Assembly (NCBI GenBank): GCA_028283655.1
Contig: JAPWKE010000003.1
Span: 310,001-374,000 of the forward strand
Source of the DNA: Acidobacteriaceae bacterium
GTDB taxonomy: Bacteria > Acidobacteriota > Terriglobia > Terriglobales > Acidobacteriaceae
Direction of reading: 5' to 3'
Length of the DNA stretch: 64,000 nt
Shown: positions 25,254 to 34,149 of the stretch, piece by piece
Layout: each line of letters starts with the position of its first letter
Numbering within the stretch: the first letter of the stretch is position 1
Program-made: the position numbers and the translations under genes
The notes under the pieces: generated by a model
Told to the model about the DNA's origin: nothing
Seen by the model: the letters and a program-made list of their open reading frames with translations, nothing else
The model's database searches: none

Positions 25254-26408
25254 ATGGCCAAGCAGGCAGCATACGTCGAAGGCGTTTATGAGCGCATTCC
25301 TGGAAGCGGGATCTGGCACGCCCGATACCGCCAGGACGGTAAGCTCGTCCGAAAGTCTTTCGGTCGCAACCGTGCCGCTGCCGTCGCTTATGTCGAGAAA
25401 GCGAGAACCCTGAAGCGGACCGGGGACGGTTGGGTTCCGTCCACCGCGAAGGCGTCACCAAAGACAAAAAGCGAACTCGAAATCAGCGCTTCTACAGTCA
25501 CACTGGGCGAACTCTGCGACGATTTACTCCGGCATATTCAGAGCAAGCCGGAGGTCTACAAGGACCAGAAGAATCCTCCTTTTCGGATCGGACGAATTAA
25601 GAAACACTTCGGACACAGGCCAGCGTCCACAATCCGTCCCTACGAAATCATGGATTGGCTGGAATCTCTTGAGGCAAAGCCAGCGACCCAGAACCGCTAC
25701 AAGGCGACGTTCTCCAGTGTCTACCGTTTTGGAAAGCAACGGGACAAGGTCAACGTCAACCCCGTCCGCGATGTGAAACAGGCTCCAGTGAACAACGGGA
25801 TCATTCGCTACCTGAAACCCGAAGAAGAGGTCCGCCTCCGAGCAGTCCTGCAAGCGGATGTCGATGCGTGTGGACCACAGAACGAGAGGCGTCGCTTGCG
25901 TCTCCTCCACCGTATCTATGAACTTGATGTTGCGCTTGGCACTGGAATGCGCAAGGGGGAACAGTATGGATTGCGCTGGAGTGATGTCGATCTCAAGGCC
26001 CGGGTCATTACACTCCGCGACACGAAGAACAAGTCGAGTCGAACGGTTCCGATGATCGACGATGTCGTCACTGCCTTTGAAGAGTTGAAGAAGCTCTCGC
26101 TGTCTCGGAAGGATCGTTCGGTTGAACAACCGAACTCATCCCCAAAAGATGTTGTCTTTGGGATCGGGGATAACAAGAAGTGGTGGGAAAGCGCATTGCG
26201 TGAGGCGAAGATAAAGAAGTTGCGGTGGCACGATCTGCGTCACACGTTTTGCTCACGGCTAGCTCAGTCCGGCGCAAGCCTGAAAGTAATTCAGGAAGCC
26301 GCGGGTCACAAGACAATCGCGATGTCGGCCCGGTATGCGCACATGGATCACACAACACTGCACAACGCGATGGCGGTACTCAACCGCCGAGCGTCCGCCG
26401 CAACGTAG
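25254..26408 (+). CDS. tyrosine site-specific integrase
   Basis: 384 aa. The N-terminal arm-binding-like domain (GSGIWHARYRQDGKLVRKSF) is followed by a SAM-like core-binding domain at about 80-175 and the catalytic domain at about 185-365. Catalytic residues are Arg233 (GTGMRKGEQYGL), Lys258/260 (TKNKSS), His326 and Arg329 (WHDLRHTF), His352 (AAGHKTI) and Tyr361 (SARYAHMD), all present. GGAGG lies about 9 bases before the ATG. It should recombine the element at the tRNA-Arg gene whose fragment lies 200 bases upstream. Confidence 0.95.
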   Translation: MAKQAAYVEGVYERIPGSGIWHARYRQDGKLVRKSFGRNRAAAVAYVEKARTLKRTGDGWVPSTAKASPKTKSELEISASTVTLGELCDDLLRHIQSKPEVYKDQKNPPFRIGRIKKHFGHRPASTIRPYEIMDWLESLEAKPATQNRYKATFSSVYRFGKQRDKVNVNPVRDVKQAPVNNGIIRYLKPEEEVRLRAVLQADVDACGPQNERRRLRLLHRIYELDVALGTGMRKGEQYGLRWSDVDLKARVITLRDTKNKSSRTVPMIDDVVTAFEELKKLSLSRKDRSVEQPNSSPKDVVFGIGDNKKWWESALREAKIKKLRWHDLRHTFCSRLAQSGASLKVIQEAAGHKTIAMSARYAHMDHTTLHNAMAVLNRRASAAT

Positions 26409-26434
26409 GGATGAGCCGTAACGGTGGAGGATTG

Positions 26435-26881
26435 ATGAAGCTTTATATGATTCGATTGGAAAATGGGAACGCTGCAATCTTGCAGGCTGAGAATGAAGAG
26501 GCCGCGATTGAGCAAGCAGGGCTCCGCGTCGATCCTAAAGCATTCGCGAAGGAACAGGGAGTCTCGGATGTCGCAGCCCAACATTTGGAGCTAGTGCGTT
26601 CTGGTCTGGGGCCTCAGAACTTCCGGATAAGAGAGTTGAAGGACTTCTTCTGTCTGGTGTCTCTCAGAGACGACGGGAGATTCCAGTTCGCGCTTGAGAG
26701 TCAAGAAACGGATGAGGAGTTCTATGAGGACTATCCGGTTCTCTGGTCAGCGGAAGATCCCCTGCTTCAAGAGATCGATCCGTTCCATCCGGAATGGAAT
26801 AAACGCAGAGAGCCCCTGATCGCGGAGGCCGTGGAGCGAGAGCGAACAAGGCTGCTCGTGGTCGATGCATCAACGAGCTGA
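26435..26881 (+). CDS. hypothetical acidic protein
   Basis: 148 aa, with a GGAGG site 5 bases before the ATG at 26435. The N-terminal part (MKLYMIRLENGNAAILQA) looks like a small beta-alpha domain; the rest is acidic (EETDEEFYEDY-like patch near 100-108) with a helical C-terminus. No cysteine pairs, membrane segments or catalytic motifs were recognised. It sits between the integrase and a strong terminator, a usual place for element-specific accessory genes. Confidence 0.65.
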   Translation: MKLYMIRLENGNAAILQAENEEAAIEQAGLRVDPKAFAKEQGVSDVAAQHLELVRSGLGPQNFRIRELKDFFCLVSLRDDGRFQFALESQETDEEFYEDYPVLWSAEDPLLQEIDPFHPEWNKRREPLIAEAVERERTRLLVVDASTS

Positions 26882-26904
26882 GTTCTCGGCTTCCGCCAAA
26901 CGTT

Positions 26905-26929
26905 GAAGGCCCCTCAGTGAGGGGCCTTC
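26905..26929. terminator. perfect 11-bp hairpin
   Basis: GAAGGCCCCTC-AGT-GAGGGGCCTTC, a perfect stem with a 3-nt loop, 24 bases after the stop of the preceding gene. Confidence 0.75.
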
Positions 26930-26944
26930 AGATGGGAAAGGGAC

Positions 26945-27601
26945 TTGTACTCCGAAGAGGACGTGTCCCGTATATGTGTCGGGCTCAACCCTGGAAATAT
27001 ACTAAACGAAGTGATCTCTGCCGTCAATCCCGTTGAGAACTACATCGCCGCGCGGCTCCTTGAGTATCTCAGTTCCAGAACACCTTGGCACCGGATTCTC
27101 TGGAACTCGGGCTCAAACCTAGCGTTACGCGAAGTCTTGGAGGCGAGCGAAGCCTTCAGCCAAGGACACCTTTCAGACACTACCGTCCGCGCCGCCGTGC
27201 GGGCTGCGCTTCGGATGGTCCGGGACGACCCCGGTTTCGGGGGAACGGCTGAGAGAGCCGCTCTCGCCGACTGCCTCACGATCAACGGCGAACCGAGAGC
27301 CGAGATCACTTTCGAGGGACTTGAGTACGAACAGATTCGGCAGTTCCTCAACGACGCTACACCGAACTATCTCGCGCGGTGGGCCGATGCCATGGCTACC
27401 CCACAAGCACCTGCCGAAGAGCGCACGTCCCGCGCGATTGCAGCCCATCTCTTGGATCGGGGCTATAACGCCAACTATCTGCATCGATGGTGGACGTATC
27501 GCGCCTTCATGCGGACCAGTCGGTTACACGTCCCCTCACGGACATTGTCCGTGAGGCGTCCGAACTGGCAAACAAAACTGAGCAGAACTTTGAAGTGTTA
27601 A
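26945..27601 (+). pseudogene. 5' half of a frameshifted HEPN-like gene
   Basis: The first ~190 codons, from a TTG at 26945 with AAAGG ahead, read as a normal helical protein (NPVENYIAARLLEYLSSRTP, ARWADAMATPQAPAEE, ...HRWWTYRAF). After about 27510 the frame degenerates into low-quality residues. The +1 frame takes over with HADQSVTRPLTDIVREASEL, so the two halves read as one protein of about 557 residues if a single base is corrected near GCCTTCATGCG. Alternatives are a sequencing error, a real pseudogene, or programmed frameshifting; no slippery heptamer is evident. Confidence 0.6.
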
Positions 27602-28620
27602 TTCCTTTCCCTTCCGAATTGCAGCCACCTTCGGGACTGCTTGTTCCGCAGGGATGGTGTAGCGCAACGAGAGTGAGCGAATGGATCCATGAAAACGGAG
27701 CATCCATGCCTCTCAACTTTCATCAGCAAGGAGGTCTGCTGCTCACGGTACAAGCCCTTGAGCCGGAATCGGCAGTGCAACTCGCTGCGGAGAGGGTCGA
27801 GTTATTCACTGCCCGTGTTCTTCTGAGCCTGCGCAAGGATGTGAAGAACTGCGGCATCGCTTGGGTCAAGGGAAAGGCAAAAACATATTCGATTGAGCGA
27901 CATTTGCGAGGTGTACGCATTGGCGCGATCCATAGGGAGAACCGACTCTGGCTCGAAACGGAAGCTGACCGATATATCGACCCTGCAATCGAGTTGCTTG
28001 CCCCGTTGCAGAGTGGGGCCACTACAACTGCGATTGCAGGTGGCTGGGCTGCAATCGAGTCTTTGCTCGGGGAGCCGAAAAGCAAGAAGGCTGACCCTGC
28101 TGAGCGGCTGGCAACAATCGTGAGCTGCTCGTTCCCGAGAGCGGAACTGACGGCACTGGCCTACGTTCTACGGGAACGGGACACGACGCTCCGGCAAGCC
28201 ATTGACGCAGCACCCGAGAACCGAGAGAAGGCTGCCGTCGTTGCCCGCGCAATCATAGGTGGGACATGCCCCATTCCCGCTGGTTGGGCGGACCGCGCTG
28301 CGGTGAGTCGAATGGCGGAGTTGCTGAACGCGCCCAAGGAAACCTTGGAAACTATCAGGGACCACGTACATGATGCGTTTGCGCGGATGTACCGTCAGCG
28401 GAACTTGATCCTTCACGCTGGCCGGACTAGGGCTATTGCGGTACGTTCTACACTACGAGGCGCCGCACCACTCGTTGGTGCGGGGCTTGATCGGATTACC
28501 CACGCTCGATACGTGGATAATATGACTCCAATCCAGTTGGCCGGCCGAGCGCGGACTGCCCTATCCACAGTGAACTCTACACAGCCAGAGCGGTGCGTAA
28601 CCCTTCTTGGAAACAGTTGA
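27487..28620 (+). CDS. 3' half of the frameshifted gene, C-terminal HEPN-like domain
   Basis: The open frame has 377 codons, but its first few codons are probably not a native start. The real protein continues from the preceding gene. Near the C-terminus it has FARMYRQRNLILHAGRT, containing R-N-x3-H (RxxxxH), the ribonuclease motif of HEPN domains, here in the Apea-like arrangement. HEPN proteins cut RNA in toxin-antitoxin and anti-phage systems. The position just inside an integrase end fits a defence cargo gene; this role is inferred from one motif and the context. Confidence 0.55.
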   Translation: MVDVSRLHADQSVTRPLTDIVREASELANKTEQNFEVLIPFPSELQPPSGLLVPQGWCSATRVSEWIHENGASMPLNFHQQGGLLLTVQALEPESAVQLAAERVELFTARVLLSLRKDVKNCGIAWVKGKAKTYSIERHLRGVRIGAIHRENRLWLETEADRYIDPAIELLAPLQSGATTTAIAGGWAAIESLLGEPKSKKADPAERLATIVSCSFPRAELTALAYVLRERDTTLRQAIDAAPENREKAAVVARAIIGGTCPIPAGWADRAAVSRMAELLNAPKETLETIRDHVHDAFARMYRQRNLILHAGRTRAIAVRSTLRGAAPLVGAGLDRITHARYVDNMTPIQLAGRARTALSTVNSTQPERCVTLLGNS

Positions 28621-28683
28621 TTCGCCTTTGGTGGCCCTGGGTGGTCCTCTTTACTTCCGCGATCTCGCACGCATAATGAAGGA

Positions 28684-28720
28684 AAGAGGGCAGCGCTCTA
28701 ACCAATTGAGCTATCTACCC
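28684..28720 (-). tRNA. tRNA 5' half, Lys(CTT)-like fragment
   Basis: The minus strand reads GGGTAGA-TA-GCTC-AATTGGTTA-GAGC, then G-CTGCC and loop start CTCTT. These are a full 5' acceptor strand, a D-arm with the GG of the D-loop, the 5' anticodon stem and bases consistent with anticodon CTT. The 3' half (GGCAG, T-arm, TCTACCC) is missing. Sequence diverges inside the anticodon loop, a preferred recombination point for tyrosine integrases. The remaining bases of 28621-28933 hold no gene I can support. Confidence 0.55.
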
Positions 28721-28933
28721 AAGAAGCTTTTCAACAACGTGGATATATTCACATAGAATCGGGCGTTTCGCAGGATTCGCAAATTTCGCACTGTTTCTAC
28801 CGTTTCGCTGGTTTGGACCCGAATTCGGCTCTCTTTGGAACCGAGCGGACATCACAATTCGCACCAAACCGCCTCACGACAGGTTTGGCATAGCAGAGTT
28901 TGGTGTCTCAGAGATCACGAGAAGTTTTTAGGC

Positions 28934-30829
28934 CTAGCTTGTGTACGCTTTCGAAACCGTATTCTCCAAGCTAGGACGAGCCCAATATTCACAAGCCTTT
29001 TCAGCCAGAGCCAGTCCGCGAGCTTGAATTTGCTCTTCACTCCAGACAGTCTGATCCGCAATCATCCTGTTCAGAAGCAAAGCGGAGCGTGCAAATTCTG
29101 GCCTCTTGATGGAGAACGGGCCGTGGCTGATCGCAGAGTTGAGGGGCTGCGTCACGAGCGTTAAATTTCCGAGAGAGTTCTTGACGCCTTCTCGCATTCG
29201 AATCGCGTCGGTGACGGACTCTCCGCATTTGTGAGTCACGAGAGCGGTGTACACATCCTCGCAGGGCGCCTGGGTGCCATCCGGCAAAGGCCAATTCTCC
29301 GCCCACTTACTGGGCATGACATGCTCCACCGTAAACCCGGCTTGGATGGTGATGACATCGTCCTTCGAGGTTCGCAGCGTTTGTTCAAGCGTTTGCAGAA
29401 TGACTCGCGCTCTTCTCTCCCATCCGGGGCGATAAATCGATTCTGTTACGATTGCGTTCTTAAATTCGTCATCGCTCGGAAAACGTGACGAGTCGCCGGT
29501 CTGACTTAGAAGAAACGCCGAAAAATTGTCCGAGCTCCATCCGTTCTCGCGCAAGAACTTGATTGCAGTGAGAAAAAGGTTGTTATATCCCTTTGCTGTC
29601 AAGCCGCAATATGCTCGCCTGATGGTGTATGCCTCCAAGGCTTGATACAACCCACGCAGCTCATGCTCCTTGTTTTTCATCTCGATCTCGACGCTCATTA
29701 CAAGGGGAAACGCTGTGGTCATATCCCAATCGCTCAAGTGCCGGGCGATCAGGCCAAGCGGCTTTTGAGGGTTGGGCAGCTTCAGGCCGCGATAGGCGGG
29801 AGCGTAACTAAGCAGCCGGGAAAGCTCTGCGTCAACGGTCGAATAACGGGCTTCCTCCGTGTAAGTGCGATACTCGGGGTAAAGCTTAGTGAGATTGATG
29901 GTCTCTGCTCGTTCCGCCGCCAGTACGCTGCCAAGAAATGATTCGATGCGCTTGCGAGTGAGTCGGCCCTGCACTTCTGGCGTGTCCCAGAACGGGTCTT
30001 CGAACTCCGACCATTTCTTATCAAATAGGACTTCCGCATTCTCTTTCGTCAGGATTGCGCGCTGAAAGATATCGTTGCGGATCAGGTCCATCGCATTCAG
30101 AGGTTTCCCACGTGCATTGAGTGTGGAGAAGATGGTCTGTGCGTCATCCTTGTCGTCGATAGAGATTACGACAATCGAGAAATGGTTGAGTATCGCGGCA
30201 CTCAATGCCGAGAGTCTGGGCTGCCAACCTTCGCCATCAGCTTCGTCAATGAAGGCTTGAACCGCCTCATAAAAGTAATAGAGGCCAGCGAGGAGCCTTG
30301 GGGCCTGATTCGCGATAATCCTGCCGTTTTTGTAATAAAACTGGTAATACTTATCCGTCAATTCAGCGAAGCTCATGATGGTTACGTCGGCGTAAAGACT
30401 CCGATCGTACTTGGTAGGCCAGAGCTTATGCTTCTCAACATCGGGATCGTCCGTGAGGTGCAACTTGTCATTGAACAGATGCGCTTCAAGGAAACCGGCG
30501 TGTTTGGTCTCGCCACGCTCTGTCGCAGTGCGGAAGAGCGCATTTATGACGAGTTGTATCGTTGTGAGTCGTTGCTGCCCATCAATCACTTGTTTGATAG
30601 GAACCTGTCCAAGGTTTGCTTTACCCTCGGACAGAATCAGCGCTCCCATGTAGTGGGAATAATTCCGGGCCGCCCCGCTCAAAATCTCCTCGGTCTTGTC
30701 CTGGATATCGGACCACAAGGGCTCCCACTGTTCCTTCCGTTCCCACTCATAGTGGCGCTGATAAACGGGGACACAGAACCGCGCCCGATCTTCTAGTAAT
30801 TGCCCAATGGGACGAGCTTTCGCTTCCAT
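28934..30829 (-). CDS. GmrSD-type type IV restriction enzyme (DUF262 + DUF1524)
   Basis: 631 aa. The N-terminal DUF262 ParB/Srx-like nucleotide-binding domain has FCVPVYQRHYEW at 19-30 and DGQQRLTT at 83-90. FSTLNARGKPLNAMDLIRND follows in the middle. The C-terminal DUF1524 His-Me finger nuclease has EHVMPSKW at 502-509 and SLGNLTLVTQPLNSAISHGP at 551-570. GmrSD enzymes cut modified, for example glucosylated-hmC, phage DNA in an NTP-dependent way. The single-chain fused form is seen here. Start MEAKARPIGQLLEDR at 30829 is chosen because the upstream 47 codons look non-coding. It defends the host, or the element's host, against phage (inference). Confidence 0.88.
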   Translation of the reverse strand: MEAKARPIGQLLEDRARFCVPVYQRHYEWERKEQWEPLWSDIQDKTEEILSGAARNYSHYMGALILSEGKANLGQVPIKQVIDGQQRLTTIQLVINALFRTATERGETKHAGFLEAHLFNDKLHLTDDPDVEKHKLWPTKYDRSLYADVTIMSFAELTDKYYQFYYKNGRIIANQAPRLLAGLYYFYEAVQAFIDEADGEGWQPRLSALSAAILNHFSIVVISIDDKDDAQTIFSTLNARGKPLNAMDLIRNDIFQRAILTKENAEVLFDKKWSEFEDPFWDTPEVQGRLTRKRIESFLGSVLAAERAETINLTKLYPEYRTYTEEARYSTVDAELSRLLSYAPAYRGLKLPNPQKPLGLIARHLSDWDMTTAFPLVMSVEIEMKNKEHELRGLYQALEAYTIRRAYCGLTAKGYNNLFLTAIKFLRENGWSSDNFSAFLLSQTGDSSRFPSDDEFKNAIVTESIYRPGWERRARVILQTLEQTLRTSKDDVITIQAGFTVEHVMPSKWAENWPLPDGTQAPCEDVYTALVTHKCGESVTDAIRMREGVKNSLGNLTLVTQPLNSAISHGPFSIKRPEFARSALLLNRMIADQTVWSEEQIQARGLALAEKACEYWARPSLENTVSKAYTS

Positions 30830-31148
30830 TTCTAAGAGTGCTCCCTGCACCAAAGCAAAATGTGGACAGCACCAGGACGGTAGACCCGTCCTACATGCTG
30901 CCTCAACCAAACAGACTGCAAGTGAAAGGACCCATTTTACAGGAATGGGAGCCGAGTCGGAGACGTCCACAGAAGGGGCAGGTGCAGGAGGAGGAACTTG
31001 ACTCCTGCCGCGCCGCCGGCGAGCGGGGGCCGGAGCCAGGCGGGATGAGGGTTAAAGGGAGAAACCGAAGCGGTGTCTCCCTGCGCCGCAAAATGCGACT
31101 TCAAAACGAAATGGCCGCGGGTTAGCGGCCATCTCCGATGATTCCAGT
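30830..31148. other. intergenic region with hairpins
   Basis: No supported gene. It holds the promoter side of the restriction gene, an AGGACGG-TAGAC-CCGTCCT hairpin at 30874-30892, and the parB 3' end. A 26-codon frame read leftwards from 31130 (MAANPRPFRFEVAFCGAG...) could be a tiny protein but has no further support. Confidence 0.4.
31111..31132. terminator. parB-end hairpin
   Basis: ATGGCCGC-GGGTTA-GCGGCCAT, an 8-bp perfect stem, 17 bases after the parB stop on its strand. Confidence 0.5.
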
Positions 31149-32744
31149 TCACGCTGCCCTGTTGATTTTGACAGGCACCTTGGGAACGGGGTTGGCTTCC
31201 TTCTTTGCCTTGGCCTTGGCCGCGAACTCGGCCTTGACCTTTTGAGCGATGGCGTCGGTTTCGACCTTGTACACGGTGGCTGCTTCGCGCAGGATGCTCG
31301 ACGCATTCGAGCGGGAGGCCGCCAGCACAATCGTCAACTCCACGACGATGCGTGAAAGCGTGCCTTCTTCGGCGCGACGAAGGTAAGTAGCGAACAGTTT
31401 GCCGATGTTCTCGGTATCCTTCGACCGCTTGATGCCGTGCTGCTTGGCGAGGGTTTCGAGACGAGCTTCCCCGACAAGCTCCGCGAGTTGGGTATTGATG
31501 AAGAGGAGGTCACGCTTCATCAGGCGTACCGGAACGGCGGCGCTGATGGCGGCGAGAACGCGAAGCCCCGTTGTGTTGCCAATGGCTTCGTCGCGGCGGC
31601 GCTTCTCCTGTTCTGCCTTCCAGCGTTCCTCGTCGCGGTCGTTGCGTTGCGGCTTGGGATGATGCACGGGGCAAGCGAGATTCGTGCAGACCTTGCGCAA
31701 CGTGCCAACCTCGCTTCCGTCCGTGACAATCGCCTCCGTGGTGAACTTGCACGATTTGAACTCAGGCCGTTTCGCCTCGTCCTTGTCAGCAGGTCTCTCG
31801 GCGCGAATCTCCGTGTACTTGTTGCGCGGCAACGTGACACTGCCCTCCGGCTGCTGTCCATAGGCTGTGCTGATTTGCACGAGCTTGGGACGTTCGGCGA
31901 TGGTCTTGGCGACGAACGCCGCGACCTTCGACTGGTAGCAGGTCGGGTCAGTACAGGAATCGAGCTTGCCGCCGATGTCCGAAAACAGGAGCTTGTTATG
32001 GCCTGTGCGTTTGGGGCAATCGATGCAGCTTCCTGCCACTGGCACAAGCTGCGCATCCTTCTTATCGAATGGAGCCTCTTTCAGCGCAAGCACGATGTTG
32101 GTATCAATCCAGAATTGCAGGTTGCGGACGGGCAGCAGAATCCGCGTCGGCTTCTGCCCACCGTTGTACACCTCCTTATAGCAAGCGGAGAGCGCCTGTT
32201 CCTGCTGGTCGGCCTGCAGCTTCGCCAGAAGCAAGGCATGGCCGACACCGATTTCCTCCGCATAGAAAGCTTCGACCACAACGGGCGCAAGCTCCGTGAG
32301 CTTGAGGCGCGTGGTCACATACGCGGGACTCTTGCCCATCTTGGCCGCGATCTGCTCGACGGTGTATTTCGGTTCTTCCAAATTCAGAAGCGCACGAAAG
32401 CCTTGCGCTTCTTCCATCGGGTGAACGTCCTTGCGTTGCAGGTTTTCAATCAACTGTGCTTCGAGTGCCTGGGCATCGCTCAAGGCCACGATGCGGACGG
32501 GAACGGTATCCGCTTCGGCAAGCTGCGCCGCGCGGAAGCGTCGGGCACCTGCCACAATCTCAAAGCCCTGTTCCGTGAGTGGACGCACAAGCAAGGGCGA
32601 CAACACGCCTTGATTGCGAATGGATGCGGCAAGCTCTTTGAGGGCGGCATCCTCGAAGCGGCGGCGCGGGTTGGTCTTCGACTCCGACAACAACGAAAGC
32701 GAAACGTTGCGGTATTCGGTGGCATTGATGATTTGAGTTTGCAT
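31149..32744 (-). CDS. ParB/RepB-family DNA-binding protein with Cys-rich insert
   Basis: 531 aa. N-terminal ParB nuclease/CTPase-like domain: NPRRRF near 26, ELAASIRNQGVLSPLLVRP, the arginine motif GARRFRAAQL near 66 and ENLQRKDVHPMEEAQGF. HTH follows (TVEQIAAKMGKSPAYVTTRL). Unusual is a long C-terminal half with a cysteine cluster (CIDCPKRTGHNK ... CTDPTCYQSK ... CTNLACPVHH), probably zinc binding. The tail is Lys/Ala-rich. It likely supports element maintenance or regulation; no ParA partner is next to it. It leads the minus-strand backbone after DUF6908 and ArdC. Confidence 0.88.
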   Translation of the reverse strand: MQTQIINATEYRNVSLSLLSESKTNPRRRFEDAALKELAASIRNQGVLSPLLVRPLTEQGFEIVAGARRFRAAQLAEADTVPVRIVALSDAQALEAQLIENLQRKDVHPMEEAQGFRALLNLEEPKYTVEQIAAKMGKSPAYVTTRLKLTELAPVVVEAFYAEEIGVGHALLLAKLQADQQEQALSACYKEVYNGGQKPTRILLPVRNLQFWIDTNIVLALKEAPFDKKDAQLVPVAGSCIDCPKRTGHNKLLFSDIGGKLDSCTDPTCYQSKVAAFVAKTIAERPKLVQISTAYGQQPEGSVTLPRNKYTEIRAERPADKDEAKRPEFKSCKFTTEAIVTDGSEVGTLRKVCTNLACPVHHPKPQRNDRDEERWKAEQEKRRRDEAIGNTTGLRVLAAISAAVPVRLMKRDLLFINTQLAELVGEARLETLAKQHGIKRSKDTENIGKLFATYLRRAEEGTLSRIVVELTIVLAASRSNASSILREAATVYKVETDAIAQKVKAEFAAKAKAKKEANPVPKVPVKINRAA

Positions 32745-32830
32745 GATGGTGTGCTCCTTTCGAGCGGTTGCGAGGGATGGTCACAGAGCGGCACACGTCG
32801 GGCAATGGTTCCGCTCCAAGGGAGAGCGGA

Positions 32831-33244
32831 CTAGCCGAGAATGCACTCGTCCGTAAAGGCCACTTCGTAGCCCTGCAAACGCAGGTTGTTGTCCCACGTC
32901 TTGGCGAACTTCTCGTGTTGCTCCTGTAGCTGCAACAACGCCACGTAATGGTCGCGGATGATATTCCGGCTCCACTGCTCCACGGCCACATAGTCATTGC
33001 GCCAGTAGTACGGAATCAGGTGTGCGCCCCCGGCGAAGCCAAGCTCGAAACACATCTCGGGGTCACGCATGGCGTCGCCGTTCTGTTCGCTGTAGTGCGC
33101 GACGGAGAGAGCAGGCAGACCGAGCGGGCCGGACTCGTCCACCGCCTCCATCACAAGCGGAAGATAAGGCGGGTTCTCAATCTTGATGTAGAGGTTGGGA
33201 CGCCAACCCCCCGCCTTGTGCAGGATGGCGAGTACGGTTTTCAT
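32831..33244 (-). CDS. DUF6908-like element backbone protein
   Basis: 137 aa, soluble, with MKTVLAILHKAGGWRPNLY at the N-terminus, the acidic/aromatic block DPEMCFELGFAGGAHLIPYY in the middle and YVAVEQWSRNIIRDHY after it. This layout is seen in a small protein family typical of plasmids and integrative elements in Acidobacteria and Proteobacteria. Its function is unknown. Its start overlaps the upstream ArdC-like gene by 4 bases (ATGA), so they are co-translated. Confidence 0.65.
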   Translation of the reverse strand: MKTVLAILHKAGGWRPNLYIKIENPPYLPLVMEAVDESGPLGLPALSVAHYSEQNGDAMRDPEMCFELGFAGGAHLIPYYWRNDYVAVEQWSRNIIRDHYVALLQLQEQHEKFAKTWDNNLRLQGYEVAFTDECILG

Positions 33245-34149
33245 GCCGCCACCTCCGCGAGTTCAGGGGCTTCCCTTGCTGCCGTGTCCTCTTGTTCGTC
33301 GTCAGCGGGTGGCTCCAGTGCGGCAAGGATGACAGCGGCAGTCTGCTGAATGACTTCCAAGCTCTCGGCCAGCAAGGATGCATTGCCGTGGTACAGGTGG
33401 ATGTAATCGGCGGATGCGGAACCCGTCACCAACCCCACGGCTTTTCCCACCACAAAGGCGACTGCCTCCGCTTCGGTTTCGCGCACGGTCTTGGTGGTTG
33501 CGGTGCGACGTTCTGCCTTGTGCAGAAGCTCATGCGCCGTCTCGTGTACCAGCGTCGAAAACTCTTCGGCCTTCGATTGCCCGGGAAGGATGGCGATGCG
33601 TCCGCCGTAGCTCATGCCAAGTGCGGGGGCGATGTTGGGGTTATAGACAAGCGCGATGCCACGCGAACGAACAAACTTGGCAAGCCGTTCCGAGTTCTCG
33701 CCGGGATCGCCGGATATCCCGCGCATCTCCGGCAGGTCTGCGCCTTCGGTCTGCGACACATCGAAAACATAGGCATTGCGGAACCCGACTAAGACCCGCT
33801 CGTTCTGCTTAGTGATGTCCTTGTTCGCTTCCTCGTCCTTCTTGCGGCGAACGCCGACGATGGGAGCCAGAATGCGGATGCCTTTCTGTCCGGCCTTCAC
33901 ATTGCGTCCGAGGTTCTTCCACGTCCAGAACCCGGCAACACGCGTTGCGGTCGGCATCTGCCTCGCAATCTCCAGCACATTCCCGAAGGAATAGTTATGA
34001 AAGCGGCTCATGGCCGTGAGGTAGTTGGTGAGGACGTCGGAGTGTCCGGCCTCCAACTGCTCAATCAAGAGCTTGACGTTGGCGGCGATGAGTTCCTGTT
34101 TGGTGTTGGGCTTCTTGCTGTCGATGGGGGTTGCTGCGGTGGTGGTCAT
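33241..34149 (-). CDS. ArdC-like anti-restriction protein with zinc metalloprotease motif
   Basis: 302 aa. The N-terminal ArdC-type ssDNA-binding domain (QLEAGHSDVLTNYLTAMSRF, HNYSFGNVLEIARQMP, GFWTWKNLGRNVKAGQKGI) is joined to an ImmA/IrrE-like metallopeptidase domain with HExxH in STLVHETAHELLHKAE. ArdC proteins protect incoming conjugative DNA from host restriction by covering single strands. Its presence supports conjugative transfer of the element. It is the first gene of the ArdC-DUF6908-ParB string. Confidence 0.88.
   Translation of the reverse strand: MTTTAATPIDSKKPNTKQELIAANVKLLIEQLEAGHSDVLTNYLTAMSRFHNYSFGNVLEIARQMPTATRVAGFWTWKNLGRNVKAGQKGIRILAPIVGVRRKKDEEANKDITKQNERVLVGFRNAYVFDVSQTEGADLPEMRGISGDPGENSERLAKFVRSRGIALVYNPNIAPALGMSYGGRIAILPGQSKAEEFSTLVHETAHELLHKAERRTATTKTVRETEAEAVAFVVGKAVGLVTGSASADYIHLYHGNASLLAESLEVIQQTAAVILAALEPPADDEQEDTAAREAPELAEVAA

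Noticed and set aside
28627-28720. Complete tRNA at 28.6-28.7 kb
   Set aside because: The 3' part has no T-arm and its end does not pair with the 5' acceptor strand GGGTAGA; only the 5' half is tRNA.
31437-32834. Plus-strand open frame of 465 codons opposite parB
   Set aside because: Antisense image of a gene with clear ParB motifs and Cys pairs.
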